Source: Antilocapra americana
Taxonomy: Eukaryota > Chordata > Mammalia > Artiodactyla > Antilocapridae
Assembly (NCBI GenBank): GCA_007570785.1
Contig: ML662442.1
Coordinates: forward strand, 61,058,896-61,122,895
Direction: 5' to 3'
DNA: 64,000 nucleotides
This document shows positions 47,094 through 58,439 of the stretch, one piece after another. Below the pieces are notes generated by a model. It worked only from the letters and a program-made list of their open reading frames with translations, ran no database searches and was not told the DNA's origin. Both the position numbers and the translations under genes were made by a program. The number at the start of each line of letters is the position of its first letter. The stretch's first letter is position 1.

Positions 47094-47127
47094 CAACAGG
47101 GCTTGTTACCTTTTGATTTTTTGATAA
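47094..47127 (-). mobile_element. L1 fragment between LTR and BovB
   Basis: About 34 bp (CAACAGGGCTTGTTACC and following) continue the minus-strand L1 between two insertions. Confidence 0.5.
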
Positions 47128-47631
47128 TTTCTCTTGTTGTTGTTCAGTCACCAAGTTCTGTCTGACTCTTTGCAATCCCATGGACTGTAGCATGCCAAAC
47201 TTCCCTGTCCTTCACCATCTCCCAGAGCTTGCTCAAACATAGTCCATTGAGTTGGTGTTGCCATCCAACCATCTCATTCTCTGTCACTGCCTTCTCCTAC
47301 TGCCCTCAATCTTTCTCAGCATCAGGGTCTTTTCCAATGAGTCAGCTCTTCACATCAGGTGGCCAAAGTATTGGAACTTCAGCTTCAGCATCAGTTCTTC
47401 CAGTGAATATCCAGAGTTGATTTCCATCGGGATTGACTGGTTTGGTCTCCTTTCTGCACAAGGGACTCTCTCCAAATGACATTTCAAAAACATTCATTCT
47501 TTGGGGTTCAGCCTACTTCATGGTCCAACGCTCACATCTGTACATGACTACTGGAAAAGCCACAGCTTTGACTATATGAACCTTTGCGGGCAAAGTTATC
47601 TCTTTGTTCATTAATTCACTGTCATGATTTG

Positions 47632-48353
47632 TCATAGGTTTTCTTCCAAGAAGAAAGCATCTTCTAATTCTATGGCTGCAGTCACCATCTGCAGTGATTC
47701 AAAGTCACTCACTGTTTCCGTTTTTTCCCCATCTATTTGCCATGAAGTGATGGGACCAGATGCCATGATGTTCGTTTTTTGAGTGTTGAACTTTAACCCA
47801 GCTTTTTCATTTTCTTCTTTTTTCTTCATCAAGAAGCTCTTTGGTTCCTCTTCACTTTCTGCCTTTAGGGTGTTATCATCTGCATATCTGAGGTTGTTGA
47901 TATTTCTCTGGACAATCTTGATTCCAGATTGTGATTCATCCAGCCCAGCACTTTGCATGATGTATTTGCATATACTTTAAATAAGCAGGGTGACAATATA
48001 CAGGCTTGGCGAAGTCCTTTCCCAATTTTGAATCAGACCATTGTTTCAGGTTTGGTTCTAACTGCTGCTTCTTGACCTGCATATAGGTTTCTCAGGAGGC
48101 AGGTAAGGTGGCCTGGCATCCTCATCTCTTTCAGAATTTTCCACAGTTTACTGTGAGTCACACAGTTAAAGGCTTCAGCATAGTCAATGAAGCAGAAGTA
48201 GATGCTTTTCTGGAATTCTCTTACTTTTTCTATGATATAGCATATGTTGGCAATTTGATCTCTGGTTCCTCTGCCTTTTCTAAATCCAGCTTGAACATCT
48301 GGAAGTTCACAGTTCATGTGCTGCTGAACCCTAGCTTGAAGGATTTTGAACAT
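47632..48353 (-). pseudogene. BovB RT remnants of the near-full-length copy
   Basis: Two minus-strand frames hold RT pieces. 48033-48353 contains AGFRKGRG and FIDYAEAFNCV; 47632-47958 contains NNLRYADD followed by the thumb region. Motif A reads AEAFN instead of the family KAFD, although FID and YADD are kept. Motif B (expected at about 47960-48030) is in a different frame. An upstream frame, 48509-48790, carries the N-terminal RT extension with SGGDGIPAELFQ. Several frameshifts make it nonfunctional. Confidence 0.8.
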
Positions 48354-50092
48354 AATTTTGTTGACATGTGAAATGAGTACAATTGTATGGCAATTTGAAC
48401 ATTCTTTAGCATTGCGTTTCTTTGGGATTAGAATGAAAACTGACCTTTTCCAGTCCCGTGGTCACTCCTGAGTTTTCCAAATTTGCTGGCATACTGAGTG
48501 CAGCACTTTCACGGCATCATCTTTAAGATCTGAAACAGCTCAGCTGGAATCCCATCACCTCCACTAGTTTTCTTTGTAGTAATGCTTCCTAAGGCCCACT
48601 TGACTTCACAATCCAGGATGTCTGGCTCTAGGTGAGTGACCCCATCATTGTGGTTAACTGGGTCATTAAGAGCTTTTTTGTGGAGTTCTTCTGTGTATCC
48701 TTGTTGCCACCTCTTAAGATCTTCTGCTTCTGTTAAGTCCTTGCCATTTTTGTCCTTCATTGTGCCTGTCTTTGTATGAAATGTTCCCATGGTAACTCCA
48801 ATTTTCTTAAAGAGAACTCTAATCTTTCCCAGTGCATTGCTTTTCTCTATTTGAATTGCTCACTTAAAAAGCTTTCTTATCTCTCCTTGCTATTCTTTGG
48901 AACTCTGCACTGAGTTTGGTATTCTTGCCCTTTCTACTGATTGCCTTTTGCTTCTCTTCTTTTCTCAGCTACTTGCAAGACCTCCTCAGACAACCATTTT
49001 ACCTTTTCGCATTTCTTTTTCTTGGGGATGGTTTTGGCCACTGCCTCCTGTACAGTGTTACAAACCTCTATCCATATTTATTCAGACACTCTATCAGATC
49101 AAATCCCTTGAATCTACTCGTTACTTCCTCTGTATAATCATAAGAGATTTGATTTAGGTCTTATCTGAATGTCCTAGTGGTTTTCCCTACTTTATTCAAT
49201 TTAAATCTGCATTTTGCAATAAGGAGCTCAAGATCTGAGCCACAGTCAGCTCCAGGTCTTGTTTTTTCTGACTGTATAGAGCTTCTCCCATCTTTGACTG
49301 CAAAAATATAATCAATCTGATTTCAGTATTGACCATCTGGTAATGTCCATGTGTAGAGTCATCTTTTGGGTTGTTTGAAGTGGGTGTTTGCTATGACCAG
49401 TGTGTTCTCTTGGCAAACTGTTAGCCTTTGCCCTGCGCATTTTGTACTCCAAAGTCAAACTTGCCTGTTATTCCAGGTTATCTCTTGACTTCCTACTTTT
49501 GCATTCCAATCCCCTATAATGAAAAGGACACCTTTTTGGGGTGTTAGTTCTAGGTGGTCTTGTAGATAGGTCTTCACAGAACCAATCAGCTTCAGCTTTT
49601 TTGGCATTAGTGGCTGGGACATAGACTTGGATTACTGTGATATTGAATGCTTTGCCTCAGAAATGAATAGAGATCATTTTGTCATTTTTGAGACTGCATC
49701 CAAGTACTGCATTTCAAACTCTTATTTGACTATGAAAGCTTCTTCATTTCTTCTAAAGGATTCTTGCCCACAGTAATAGGTATAATGGTCATCTCAATTA
49801 AATTTGCCCATTTCCGTCCATTTTAGTTCACTGATTCCTAAAAATGTCGATGTTTACTCTTGCCATCTCCTGTTTGACCACATCCAATTTACCTTGATTT
49901 GTGGACATAACATTCCAGGTTCCTATGCAATATTGTTATTTACAGCATCAGGCTTTACTTTGACCATCAGACACATCCACAACTGGGCATGGTTTCTGCT
50001 TTTACTCAGCTTCATTATTCTTTTTGCAGCTATTTTACCACTCTTTCCCAGGAGCCTGTTGGAAATCTACAGACTTGGAGGGCTCAGGGATT

Positions 50093-50587
50093 TGCCAGTT
50101 CCTTTGCTGGATCCCCAGGTTGAGAAGTCTAGAACCTTTGCAACAGTGTGTGAACTTTTCTGGTATGACTGTTCTCTAGTTTGTGGGTCACCCGCCCAGC
50201 AGCTCTATGGTAGGCTACAGGATCTATGGTGGGGCTAATGGCAACCTCCTCCAAGAGGACTTATGCCAACACTCACACTTTCCAGGACTACTGTTGCCAG
50301 TGCCCCTGTCCCTGCAGCAGGTCACTGCTGACCCATGCCTCTTCAGGAGATTCTTCAACACCCACCGGCAGGTCTGACTCAGCCTCTTGTGGGGTCACTG
50401 CTCCTTTCCCCTGGGTCCCAGTGCACACAAGGCTTTGTTTGTATCCCCCCAAGTCTCTGTTTCCCCCAGTCCTGTGGAATTTCTGTAATCAAATACTGCT
50501 AACCTTCAAAATCAGGTTCCCTGGGGATTCCCAGTCCCTTTGCTGGATCCCTAGGTTGGGAAGTCTGATGTGGGGCCTAGTAGTAGT
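50093..50587 (-). repeat. Repeated motif in the BovB 5' UTR
   Basis: A block of about 45 bp around CCTTTGCTGGATCCC and GAAGTCT occurs at 50093-50137 and again at 50527-50575, 436 bp apart in the same orientation. This suggests a tandemly duplicated 5' UTR monomer with the outer copy truncated. Confidence 0.6.
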
Positions 50588-51041
50588 TGGTCTAAGGTTT
50601 GAATGGATATCTCATTGTGGTCTTAATTTTCATTTTTTGGTGATAGTGATGTTCAGTATCTTTTCATATACTTGCTGTCTATTTGTATGTTTTCTTGGGC
50701 AAAATGACTATTTAGATCTTTTGCCCATTTTTTAAATTTGGTTATTTGGTTTTGCTTTAGTTATGAATTATCTGAGTTGTCTTATATATTTTGGATATTA
50801 ACCCCTTCTTCTACAGACATTTTGTAAGTATTTTCTCCAAGTCCATAGGTTCCATTTTCATTTTTGCTGATGATTTCTTTTGTAGCAAGGGAACATTTTA
50901 GTTTAATATAGTCCACTTGTTTAGTTTTTGCTTGTGTTGCCCATGTTTTTGGTATCAGATCCAAAAAAAAAAAATCACTGACAAGACCAATATCAAGGAG
51001 TCTTTTCCCATGTTTCCTTCTTTTAGGCCTTATATGTTTAT
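50588..51041 (-). mobile_element. L1 (minus strand), continued
   Basis: 'GGATATCTCATTGTGGTCTT', 'ATATTTTGGATATTAACCCC', 'TTGTTTAGTTTTTGCTTGTG' continue the L1 of 45640-46412 without loss of order. It is interrupted next by a CHR-1 SINE. Confidence 0.85.
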
Positions 51042-51393
51042 AATTTTATTTATTTATTTTTGGCTATGCTGGGCATTCACTGCTGTACAGGCTTTTCTCT
51101 AGTTGTGGCGAGCAGAGGCTACTCTTCACTGCGGCGACAGGCTTCTCATTGTGGTGGCTTGTCTTGTTGCAGAGTGTGGGTTCCAGGGCACTGGCTTCAG
51201 AAATTGCTGCATGTGGGCTCAGTGGTTGTGATTTCCAGGCTCTAGAGCCCAGGCTTAACAGTTGTGGTGCACAGGCTTAGATGCTCTGTGGCACGTGAGA
51301 TTTTCTTGGACTAGGGATCGAGCCCATGTCTCCTGCATCAGCAGGGGGAATCATCACCACTGAGCCATTAGTGAAGCCCTAGGCCTTATGTTT
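51024..51393 (-). mobile_element. CHR-1-type tRNA-Glu SINE with TSD
   Basis: A full-length minus-strand CHR-1-like SINE (about 51042-51379). The A-rich tail is seen as TTTATTTATTTATTTTTGGC, and the body has repeated AGCCC/CACAACT-type units. The tRNA head (complement of 'GAGCCATTAGTGAAGCCC') is at the right edge. TAGGCCTTAT flanks it at 51024-51033 and 51380-51389. Confidence 0.88.
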
Positions 51394-52029
51394 AAATCTT
51401 TAACTCATTTTGTGCTTGAGTATTTTATTTTTTGTAAGCTAAGGGTCCAATTTGATTTCTTTTGCATGTGGCTATCCACTTTTCCCAACAGCATTTATTG
51501 ACAAAAGACCGTCCTTTCTCCATTGTGCATTCATGGCTCCTCTGCCAAAAATTAGCTAACTGTATATGTGTCGGTTCTCTATTCTGTTCCATTGTTCTGG
51601 GCCTGTTTATTTTACGCAAGCACCAACCATACTGCTTTGATTATTATATCTTTATAACATCATTTTAAATCAGGAAGTGTAATGTTTCCAGCTTTGTTCT
51701 TGTTCGGGATTGCTTTTGCTATCTTGGATGTTTTGTAGTTCCATACAAATTTTAAGATTATTTTTACTAGTTCTGTTAAAAAAAAAAATGCCACTAGAGG
51801 TTGTATGGGGATTGCATTTTATTTGCAGACTGCTTTGGGTAGAATAGAAAGTTTAACAATATTAATTCTCCAATCCATGGACACAAGATATCTCTCCATT
51901 TATGTGTGTCTTCAAATTTCTTTCATCAATATTTCATAGTATTCAGTGTACAAATCTTTCAATCCCTTGGTTAATTTTTCTTTCTCAACATTCTACTCTC
52001 AATTTTATACTATTTTTTTGTTGTTGTGG
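51390..52029 (-). mobile_element. L1 (minus strand), RT-region part
   Basis: 'GCATGTGGCTATCCACTTTT', 'CAGCATTTATTGACAAAAGA', 'GGAAGTGTAATGTTTCCAGC' and 'TCTCCATTTATGTGTGTCTT' continue the minus-strand L1 toward its 5' side. The 5' end is lost in the following SINE/LTR. Confidence 0.85.
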
Positions 52030-52206
52030 ACCACTTTTAAAGTCTTTATTGAATTTTTCACAATATTGCTTCTGGTTTATGTTCTGGATTTTTTTTTTTT
52101 TTTTTTTGGCAGAGAGGTATGTGGGATCTTAGCTCCCTGACCAGAGACCAAATATGCACTCCCTGCACTGGAAGGTGAAGTCTCAATCACTGGACTTCCA
52201 GGGGCT
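52030..52206 (-). mobile_element. CHR-2-like tRNA-Glu SINE
   Basis: On the minus strand the head reads GGAAGTCCAGTGATTGAGAC, then a B-box-like region, 'GAGCTAAGATCCCACATACC', an A run (plus-strand T run 52090-52107) and 'AATAAAGACTTTAAAA'. This order fits an older cetartiodactyl tRNA-Glu SINE. Confidence 0.7.
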
Positions 52207-52309
52207 TTTGTTGGGGTGTTGAATGTGCTTACTGTACCTCCCACTTAAGAACAAACAAAACTGAAAGCAAACATAGGAAACAAAGTGATGATGGCAATAT
52301 TGATAGCTC
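52207..52309. other. Short junction sequence, unassigned
   Basis: AT-rich sequence between the CHR-2-like SINE and the ERV LTR. Confidence 0.3.
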
Positions 52310-52717
52310 ATGGTGAACAATATTGGATTCTGGATCTCTGAAGAAGACTCAGCTTCAGGATCAGGGACCAGGCTTGATCACTCAGAACTTTCTGTGGCAG
52401 TTTTATTACAGTGAAAAAGACAAAGCTTCTGACATAGACATCAGAAGGGGGACAAAGAGTGTCCCACTCATTAGTCTAATCAAGGCCTTATATACTTTTA
52501 CCAGACCCACTCCCACAATATGCATCTTAAATTAACAAGATTAGAACTAACAGTAGAAAGGTCTTAACCACTCCCACAACATATGTCTTAATAACAAGAT
52601 TAGCCAGAAGGTTCTTATCAAGAAGGAGAAACAAGCTCTTGAGCAAGATACATTGTTGTTATATCATCATTAATACATACAATCATTAGCAAAAGGAAAA
52701 GATATATCTATTTGATT
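52310..52717 (-). mobile_element. ERV LTR, minus strand, U5-R-U3 part
   Basis: On the minus strand the signals are ordered as in an LTR: U3 with two similar direct repeats, a TATA motif GTATATAAG (52487-52495), AATAAA (52402-52407) about 85 bp later, then a U5 with 'CTGAGTGATCAAGCCTGGTC'. BovB interrupts U3 at about 52718. The family resembles a ruminant ERV LTR but I cannot name it. Confidence 0.65.
52508..52603 (-). repeat. Direct repeats in the LTR U3
   Basis: Two units with CACTCCCACAA and AACAAGATTAG, at 52508-52544 and 52569-52603, have a 61-bp offset. Duplicated U3 blocks are typical retroviral enhancers. Confidence 0.6.
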
Positions 52718-54487
52718 GTAGAGTTCCTAAGAATGGCAAGGAGAGATAAGAAAGCCTTCCTCAGTGATCAAAGAAATAGAGGAAAACAATAGAATGGGAA
52801 AGACTAGAGAGCTCTTCAAGAAAATTAGAAATACCAACAGAACATTTAATGCAAAGATGGGCACAATAAAGGACAGAAATGGTAGGGATCTAACAGAAGC
52901 AGAAGATATTAAGAAGAGGTGGCAAGAATACACAGAAGAATAGACAAAAAGATCTTCATGACCCAGACAACCATGATGGTGTGATCACTCACCTAGAGCC
53001 AAAACTTCTGGAAGGTGAAGTCAAGTGAGCCTTAGGAAGCATCACTATGAACAAAGCTAGCAGAAGTGATGGAATTCCAGGTGAGCTATTTCATATCCTA
53101 GAAGATGATGCTGTGAAAGTGCTGCATTCAATATGCCAGCAAACTTGGAAGACTCAGCAGTGGCCACAGGACTGGAAAAGTTCAGTTTTCATTCCAATCC
53201 CAAAGAAGGGCAATGCCAAAGAACGTTCAAATTACCACACAATTGTACTCATCTCACACACTAGTAAAGTGATGCTAAAAATTCTCCAAGCCAGGCTTCA
53301 ACAATATGTGAACCATGAACTTCCAGATGTTCAAGCTAGATTTAGAAAAGGTAGAGGAACCAGAGATCAAATTGCCAATATCTGTTGGATCATAGAAAAG
53401 AGAATTCCAGAAAAACATCTACTTCTGCTTTATTGACTATGCCAAGCCTTTGACTGTGTAGATCACAACAGACTGTGGGAAATTCCTAGAGATGGGAATA
53501 CCAGACCGCCTTACCTGCCTCTGGAGAAATCTGTAGGCAGGTCAAGAAACAACAGTTAGAACCAGACATGGAGCAACAGAGTGGCTCCAAATTGTGAAGA
53601 AGAACATCAAGGCTGTATATTGTCACCCTACTTATTTAACTTATACGCAGAGGACATCATGGGAAATGCTGGGCTGGGTGAAGCACAAGCTGCAATCAAG
53701 ATTGCTGGGGGAACGTCAATAACCTCAGATATACAGATTATACCACCCTTATGGCAGAAAGCAAAGCAGAACTAAAGAGCCTCTTGATGAAAGTGAAAGA
53801 GGAGGGTGAAAAAGCTGGCTTAAAGCTCAAGATTCAGAAAACTAATATCATGGCAAACAGATGAGGAAACAATGGAAACAGTGAGAGACTTAATATTTTG
53901 GGGCTCCAAAATCACTGCAGATGGTAACTGCAGCCATGAAATTAAAAGACGCTTGCTTCTTGGAAGAAAAGCTATGACCAACCTAGACAGCATATTAAAA
54001 AGCAGACATTACTTTGCCAAAAAAGGCCCATCAAGTCAAAACTATGGTTTTTCCAGTCGTCATGTATGAATGATGGACTACAAAGAGGTGGACTATACAG
54101 AAAGCTGAGCGCCATAGAATGGATGCTTTTGAATTGTGGTGTTGGAGAAGATTCTTGAGAGTCCCTTGGACTGCAAGGAGATCAAATCAGTCAATCCTAA
54201 AGGAAGTGAGCCCTGAATATTCATTGGAAACACTGATGTTGAAGCTGATACTCCAATACTTTGGCCACCTGATGCGAAGAACTAACTCATTGGATCAGAC
54301 TCTGGGAAAGTTTGAAGGCAGGAGGAGAAGGGGACAACAGAGGATGAGATTGTTGGATGGCATCTCTGACTCAATAGACATGAGTCTGAGCAAGCTCTGG
54401 GCATTGGTGATGGACAGGGAAGCTGGCATGCTGCAGTCCATGGGGTCACAAAGATTCAGACAGGACCAAGTAACTGAACTGAATCAT
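52718..54487 (+). mobile_element. BovB LINE, 5'-truncated, in the LTR
   Basis: Plus-strand BovB from the segment before the RT ('AAGGAGAGATAAGAAAGCC') to the tail ('GTAACTGAACTGAA'). It lacks the endonuclease and 5' UTR. Frames are broken: the RT N-terminal half is open at 53047-53436, a second piece at 53581-53775, and the C-terminal region at 54119-54490. The YADD region has decayed to an IQ-type reading near 53730. No clear target duplication was found. Confidence 0.9.
53047..53436 (+). pseudogene. BovB RT N-terminal remnant
   Basis: A 129-codon frame with SDGIPGELF, VFIPIPKKGNAKERSNY and DVQARFRKGRGTRDQIAN, the conserved block before and into the RT palm. The frame shifts at the FIDY motif. 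Related downstream pieces in other frames complete the shadow of the ORF. Nonfunctional. Confidence 0.85.
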
Positions 54488-54700
54488 TAGTACAGAGCTT
54501 AAGGAAAAACATACCCTTGAGCAAGATGAGTTGTTTTTTTGTGTATTCATTAGCTCTGGGCCTAAAAAAAAAAAAAAAAAGTTTTATGTGACTAAGATGC
54601 AGGAAAAAAAAAAAATTTGTCTCTTTCTCCTTGGGAGCCCTATACTCCTTTCTCCTCCTTGAAGGCCTTAGACTCTTTATCAACCCACCTGAGATTTAAC
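54488..54700 (-). mobile_element. ERV LTR, outer U3 part (probable)
   Basis: Sequence after the BovB includes 'CCTTGAGCAAGATGAGTTG', echoing 'CTTGAGCAAGATACATTGTTG' at about 52636 on the other side. It also has A17 and A12 runs (54565-54581, 54603-54614). The LTR edge is not resolved. Confidence 0.4.
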
Positions 54701-56855
54701 TCTCTCAATATGTTATCTATTTGTTGTTTGGTATAGCTAGGGTAAATAATGGATCTGTGAATATCAGCTAAAATTAGAGCCTCCAACCACCTTCCTCCAA
54801 GTCCACAGCTTGTAACTGACAGCTGAGAAAGTTCCAGATTCTACACTTTAAAAAATTCACAACTTCCTTCATAAGTCATATTTTCTGGCCTATCTCGAGA
54901 AAATAGTCCTTGGACTCTGATTTGGCTATGCTTACTAATAAAAACCAGGACAGAGAAAGATAAAGTAGTCCTCCTGTGGGCAGGAGAGAGAGAGAGAGAG
55001 AAAGATTAAACCATATAAGAATCTTTATCACAGTTTCACTACAGAAAAGGAGTTTTTCCTATGGAAGGAGCAAGTAAGGAAGATGAATAGCCAAACTGTT
55101 TTCCAATACTTAAAATAGATGGCAGAGGTTCCTAATTTTATGGAAATTAGCTTTATAATTGTTTAAAAATTATTTCATATTTTGAAACCTAACTGAAGTG
55201 TTAGAAAGAATTTCTATTTTTTTTAACATTACAATTAGATTGTTTTATTGAAAAAAAAAAAAACCTAGGGAAAGAGTCAGAAAGATGGCCAAAGTTAGAG
55301 CTATATCCTCTCTGTGGGAAACTTAAATGTTGAGAACAATATGATAAAGAAAGTAAGAAAAATAAGATGAATGAAGTACTTTCATTTCAGTAGTTAGCAA
55401 TGCTAAGACAAGATAATTACTTACTGCTGCACTGCTAAGATTCTAAATCTGATAATTCCGCCTTCTAGCAGTCAGTGAACGCTCTTATGCTTAAAATAAA
55501 TTGCTTTCTACTTAAACCATATTCAATTTCTGTTGGTTACAGCCAAGGACCTTAAATAGCATACTACAAGGCAACTGTTTCAGATTGCCCTAGCCATATT
55601 TGTACTGTACGATCACTTTCTGGACCATAGTTGACTGAGGAGGGACTTGAGACGAGCAAGGGCAATCAGATTCTTTTCCCCAGAATTTTAGAATCTGGAC
55701 TAATGACATGCTGGAAATTGTGAATCAAGTGTCATTAAAGACAGAACTTTTTCAGAACTAATCACAAACTCCTGCTTCTGAGATCTGCTTTTCCTGGTTT
55801 CCACATTTCAAATATCTAATGGTTTAACATTTCCTTTGATTCTATGAGGTACCATAAAATGCTTCTAACACATTTCTCCTTTCTGCTGAAGTTAGCATGA
55901 CTCAGCTTATCTCACTGATATCTGAGAGAATACAAACTACTAAGCTGTTAAAAGTCCTCACTGTGGTGGTTTTTAAGAATCATGCATGACTTGACTAAAC
56001 TTAGAAGTCATTATCCATTGGCCATTTTGCTAGTCAGATCGTAATGGCAGTATAGACAGTGCCTCATCATTAACTCATCATTAACTCCTAACTGGCACTT
56101 AACACCCCAAAAGACAGACTCCCACCACTAAAAATAAATGAATAAACCTATAGCACATATTCTATAATTAGCATTTTAATCCTAAAGAAAGATTATCAAC
56201 CTGACCATAATGATAATTTTTTTTAAAGAAATTCTCATGTAAACTGTGTCTGGATACTTGAATTGGCTACTTGAAGGAAGAAAATCCTGAGACTATATAT
56301 TTATAACTTGTGATAACTACGGCCCTCAAAAGTCTTATGCAGAAGGTATTATTCTGCAAAGAGCTATATATTCGATCACAAAGGCTGATGCTAAGCATTA
56401 TTATCTATATAAGGGCACTGGAGCAGCCCAGGTCTTCTCTCCTACAAGGAGAAGGGTGCCGTAAAGGGACTCACACATATGAGCAAAAGAGACCAACACA
56501 AACATAAACCTTATAAAGGTAAATATAAACCTGGAGTCTTCATAATGCTTGATTTGTGAACCTGGTGTATCTAGAAAGCAGGGTAGAGCTCTTAAATCTT
56601 GATGTGATTTTTAAACTCAGATTGGACCAGACTCAGTTATTTCCTGCTATGATAGCTGACAGTAACAGCGACCAATTCCAGTTAGATTAATCTGAAGAGT
56701 AAAATTATTATAAATGTTCAGAATTGTTTAAAGGCAAGCTTGCAGCTGGGGATCAGGTAAAAACTGGAACCACAAATCAAAAAGCCATCTGGAACTTAAA
56801 GTGTTCTCTCTCCATCTTTCATTTTTATTTTCTCTGCATGTCACGAAAAGAGTCT
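54701..56855. other. Unassigned 2.1-kb stretch
   Basis: 54700-54960 might be ERV internal sequence in minus orientation, but no frame supports this. A (GA)8 run is at about 54986-55002. The rest is single-copy-looking AT-rich sequence with no recognisable repeat; the 65-codon frame at 56310-56507 has no homology I know. Confidence 0.35.
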
Positions 56856-56859
56856 AAGT

Positions 56860-56965
56860 AACCCTCCCATGTTCACTCAGCTAGTTTGTAATAGAAGTGG
56901 TACCGAAATTGAAATATTTAATTTCTGGTTTTGAACAATTTTCTACTTCACTTTACTCTCTGTTT
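56860..56965 (-). mobile_element. MIR SINE fragment
   Basis: 'CACTCAGCTAGTTTGTAATA' followed by 'GAAGTGGTACCGAAATTG' fits the complement of the MIR core ('cacacagctagtaagtggcagagctgggattc'). Confidence 0.5.
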
Positions 56966-57139
56966 TAAAGGCGACTATAATCAGCTATGTAAATCTAACA
57001 CCTTCCATATTTTACAATCAGTAAACTGCACTGAATGGACACACATCAAATGAAGTTGAACAGCTGCATACAGGTCCACGTATTCCCTTCCTCTCTCCCA
57101 TCTGCCTCTCTTCCAACACAGTATAATATGTGGTGCCAT

Positions 57140-57345
57140 TGACCATGAAGTCATATTGTTTCTGTTCTGCACTTTACCAGACGGATCCTAGGCAAATCAT
57201 TGAAACTCTCCAACTGTTGGCTGCCTCATCTTCAAACAGTGTAACCGTATCACCCGCAGTGCATCACTGTAAAAGTGAAATGACCCACTTCACATTCCCA
57301 TAGTGCACCACGCACATAGTGAGCCTTTCTATGGTCCTAGAACTA
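57140..57345 (+). mobile_element. MIR SINE
   Basis: 'GGCAAATCATTGAAACTCTC' then 'TGCCTCATCTTCAAACAGTG', 'AAAGTGAAATGACCC' and 'GCACATAGTGAGC' follow MIR order from the 'gggcaagtcacttaacctct' block to 'tggcacatagtaagtgc'. Confidence 0.6.
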
Positions 57346-58158
57346 TTAGTGTCTATTCCCACGTCAATCCCGCAGACAGCTCTGCCATCTCATCTCCATT
57401 TCTAAACACAAACACCATGGCCTTTAGCATTCTCAAAGCAGAAGTATTTGTATTGATGAAAACAATTTTTTAATGTTTTTATGGAGGAAGACGTGAGGTA
57501 AGTGACACTCATGTATGACCTAAGCCATGTGTCAAAGTCTGGTTTCCCAAAGAGAATGGTCAAGAGAAATACACAGTATTTCTGGGTAACTGTGAAACTT
57601 TGATCTACACAGATGCAACAACACCTGCTGAATTAACTTGTGATATTTGTCAAAACCTACCTCTGCCTAAAACATTCTCCTCCTGGCATGCTAAGAGACA
57701 AATGCATTAAACATTTACTGAGACACTTCAAGATAGTCTCAGGTAATAGGAAGTGTTGTGAGATTTATTTGGCATACTTTAGTTGCACATAACACAGTGG
57801 GAGATACACAGGGAATGTACCTGAGGTTTTTTTTTCCCAATCAGTTTCCTCTGTGACTTTTACACTATAATTTATTTTTAAAGAAGTATCATAGTTTTCT
57901 GGGTGCCATAATAAAATCTAAAATAAATGTTATCGCCCAGATAAGCACTATTAAAAGGAAAGGATACTGAATTCATTTAAATACATTTGCAAAAGACTGA
58001 TTTTCCCAAGGGAGTGAACATATCCTATTTTTTTTAATTAATCTTGAAGTTTTGCCTATCAACTGACAATTTTCTACAGAAAGGAAGCAAAACAGCCTGG
58101 CTCTCCTGACAGCAAAGAGCTATAATAATACTAGAATGAAAACGGATGTGTCACTTAC
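57346..58158. other. Unassigned sequence
   Basis: No recognisable repeat or gene. Confidence 0.35.
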
Positions 58159-58309
58159 CTTATCTGTTCTAATGTCTGAGTTACTAGGAGTCAGAAATGA
58201 AATAACCCCCACTCTAGCGAACACAGTTGCTAAGAATATATTAAACTGAAAGTTAAATTCAAAGTCAACCTTTTCCAGTTTTTGAAGATTAATATGTGCA
58301 GTCTTAACT
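58159..58309 (-). other. Candidate exon, 151 bp (weak)
   Basis: On the minus strand an open frame is bounded upstream by ACCTGTTGCTTAG, a plausible 3' splice site. Downstream it is bounded by GATAAG/GTAAGT, a consensus 5' splice site. The 50 codons between include LQKLEKVDFEFNFQFNIF and ISFLTPSNSDIRT. I do not recognise the protein, no neighbouring exon was found, and the polypyrimidine tract is weak. A frame of this size with chance splice signals can occur in 64 kb. Confidence 0.2.
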
Positions 58310-58439
58310 CTAAGCAACAGGTATAATGAGTTATACAAAATTAGAGAAAATATAGTCATATTTGCTTCATTTTTCCAACTACTTTTCTACTCTTCTCAAA
58401 AGCCCAGCATCTGCCACCACAGCTGCTAACAGCAGGTGT

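Larger units (their letters stand above)
47128..50587 (-). mobile_element. Nearly full-length BovB with 5' UTR (minus strand)
   Basis: About 3.4 kb, close to the full BovB length. From 3' to 5' along the plus strand it comprises the tail (47140-47170), C-terminal region, RT (YADD near 47880; FIDYAEAF near 48190), RT N-terminal region (48509-48790), endonuclease domain (about 48950-49930, with IIGDWNAKVG near 49500) and 5' UTR (about 49950-50587). It is the only copy here with endonuclease and 5' UTR. Stops and frameshifts break the ORF. It lies within the minus-strand L1, in the same orientation as that L1. Confidence 0.9.

Noticed and set aside
46545..47105. 12-bp perfect inverted repeat (CAAGCCCTGTTG and CAACAGGGCTTG) as transposon ends
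   Set aside because: The right copy is L1 host sequence continuing past the LTR and the left lies inside the LTR copy; probably coincidence.
49804..50735. Plus-strand frames of 144 and 169 codons as genes
   Set aside because: They are antisense to the endonuclease and 5' UTR of the minus-strand BovB.
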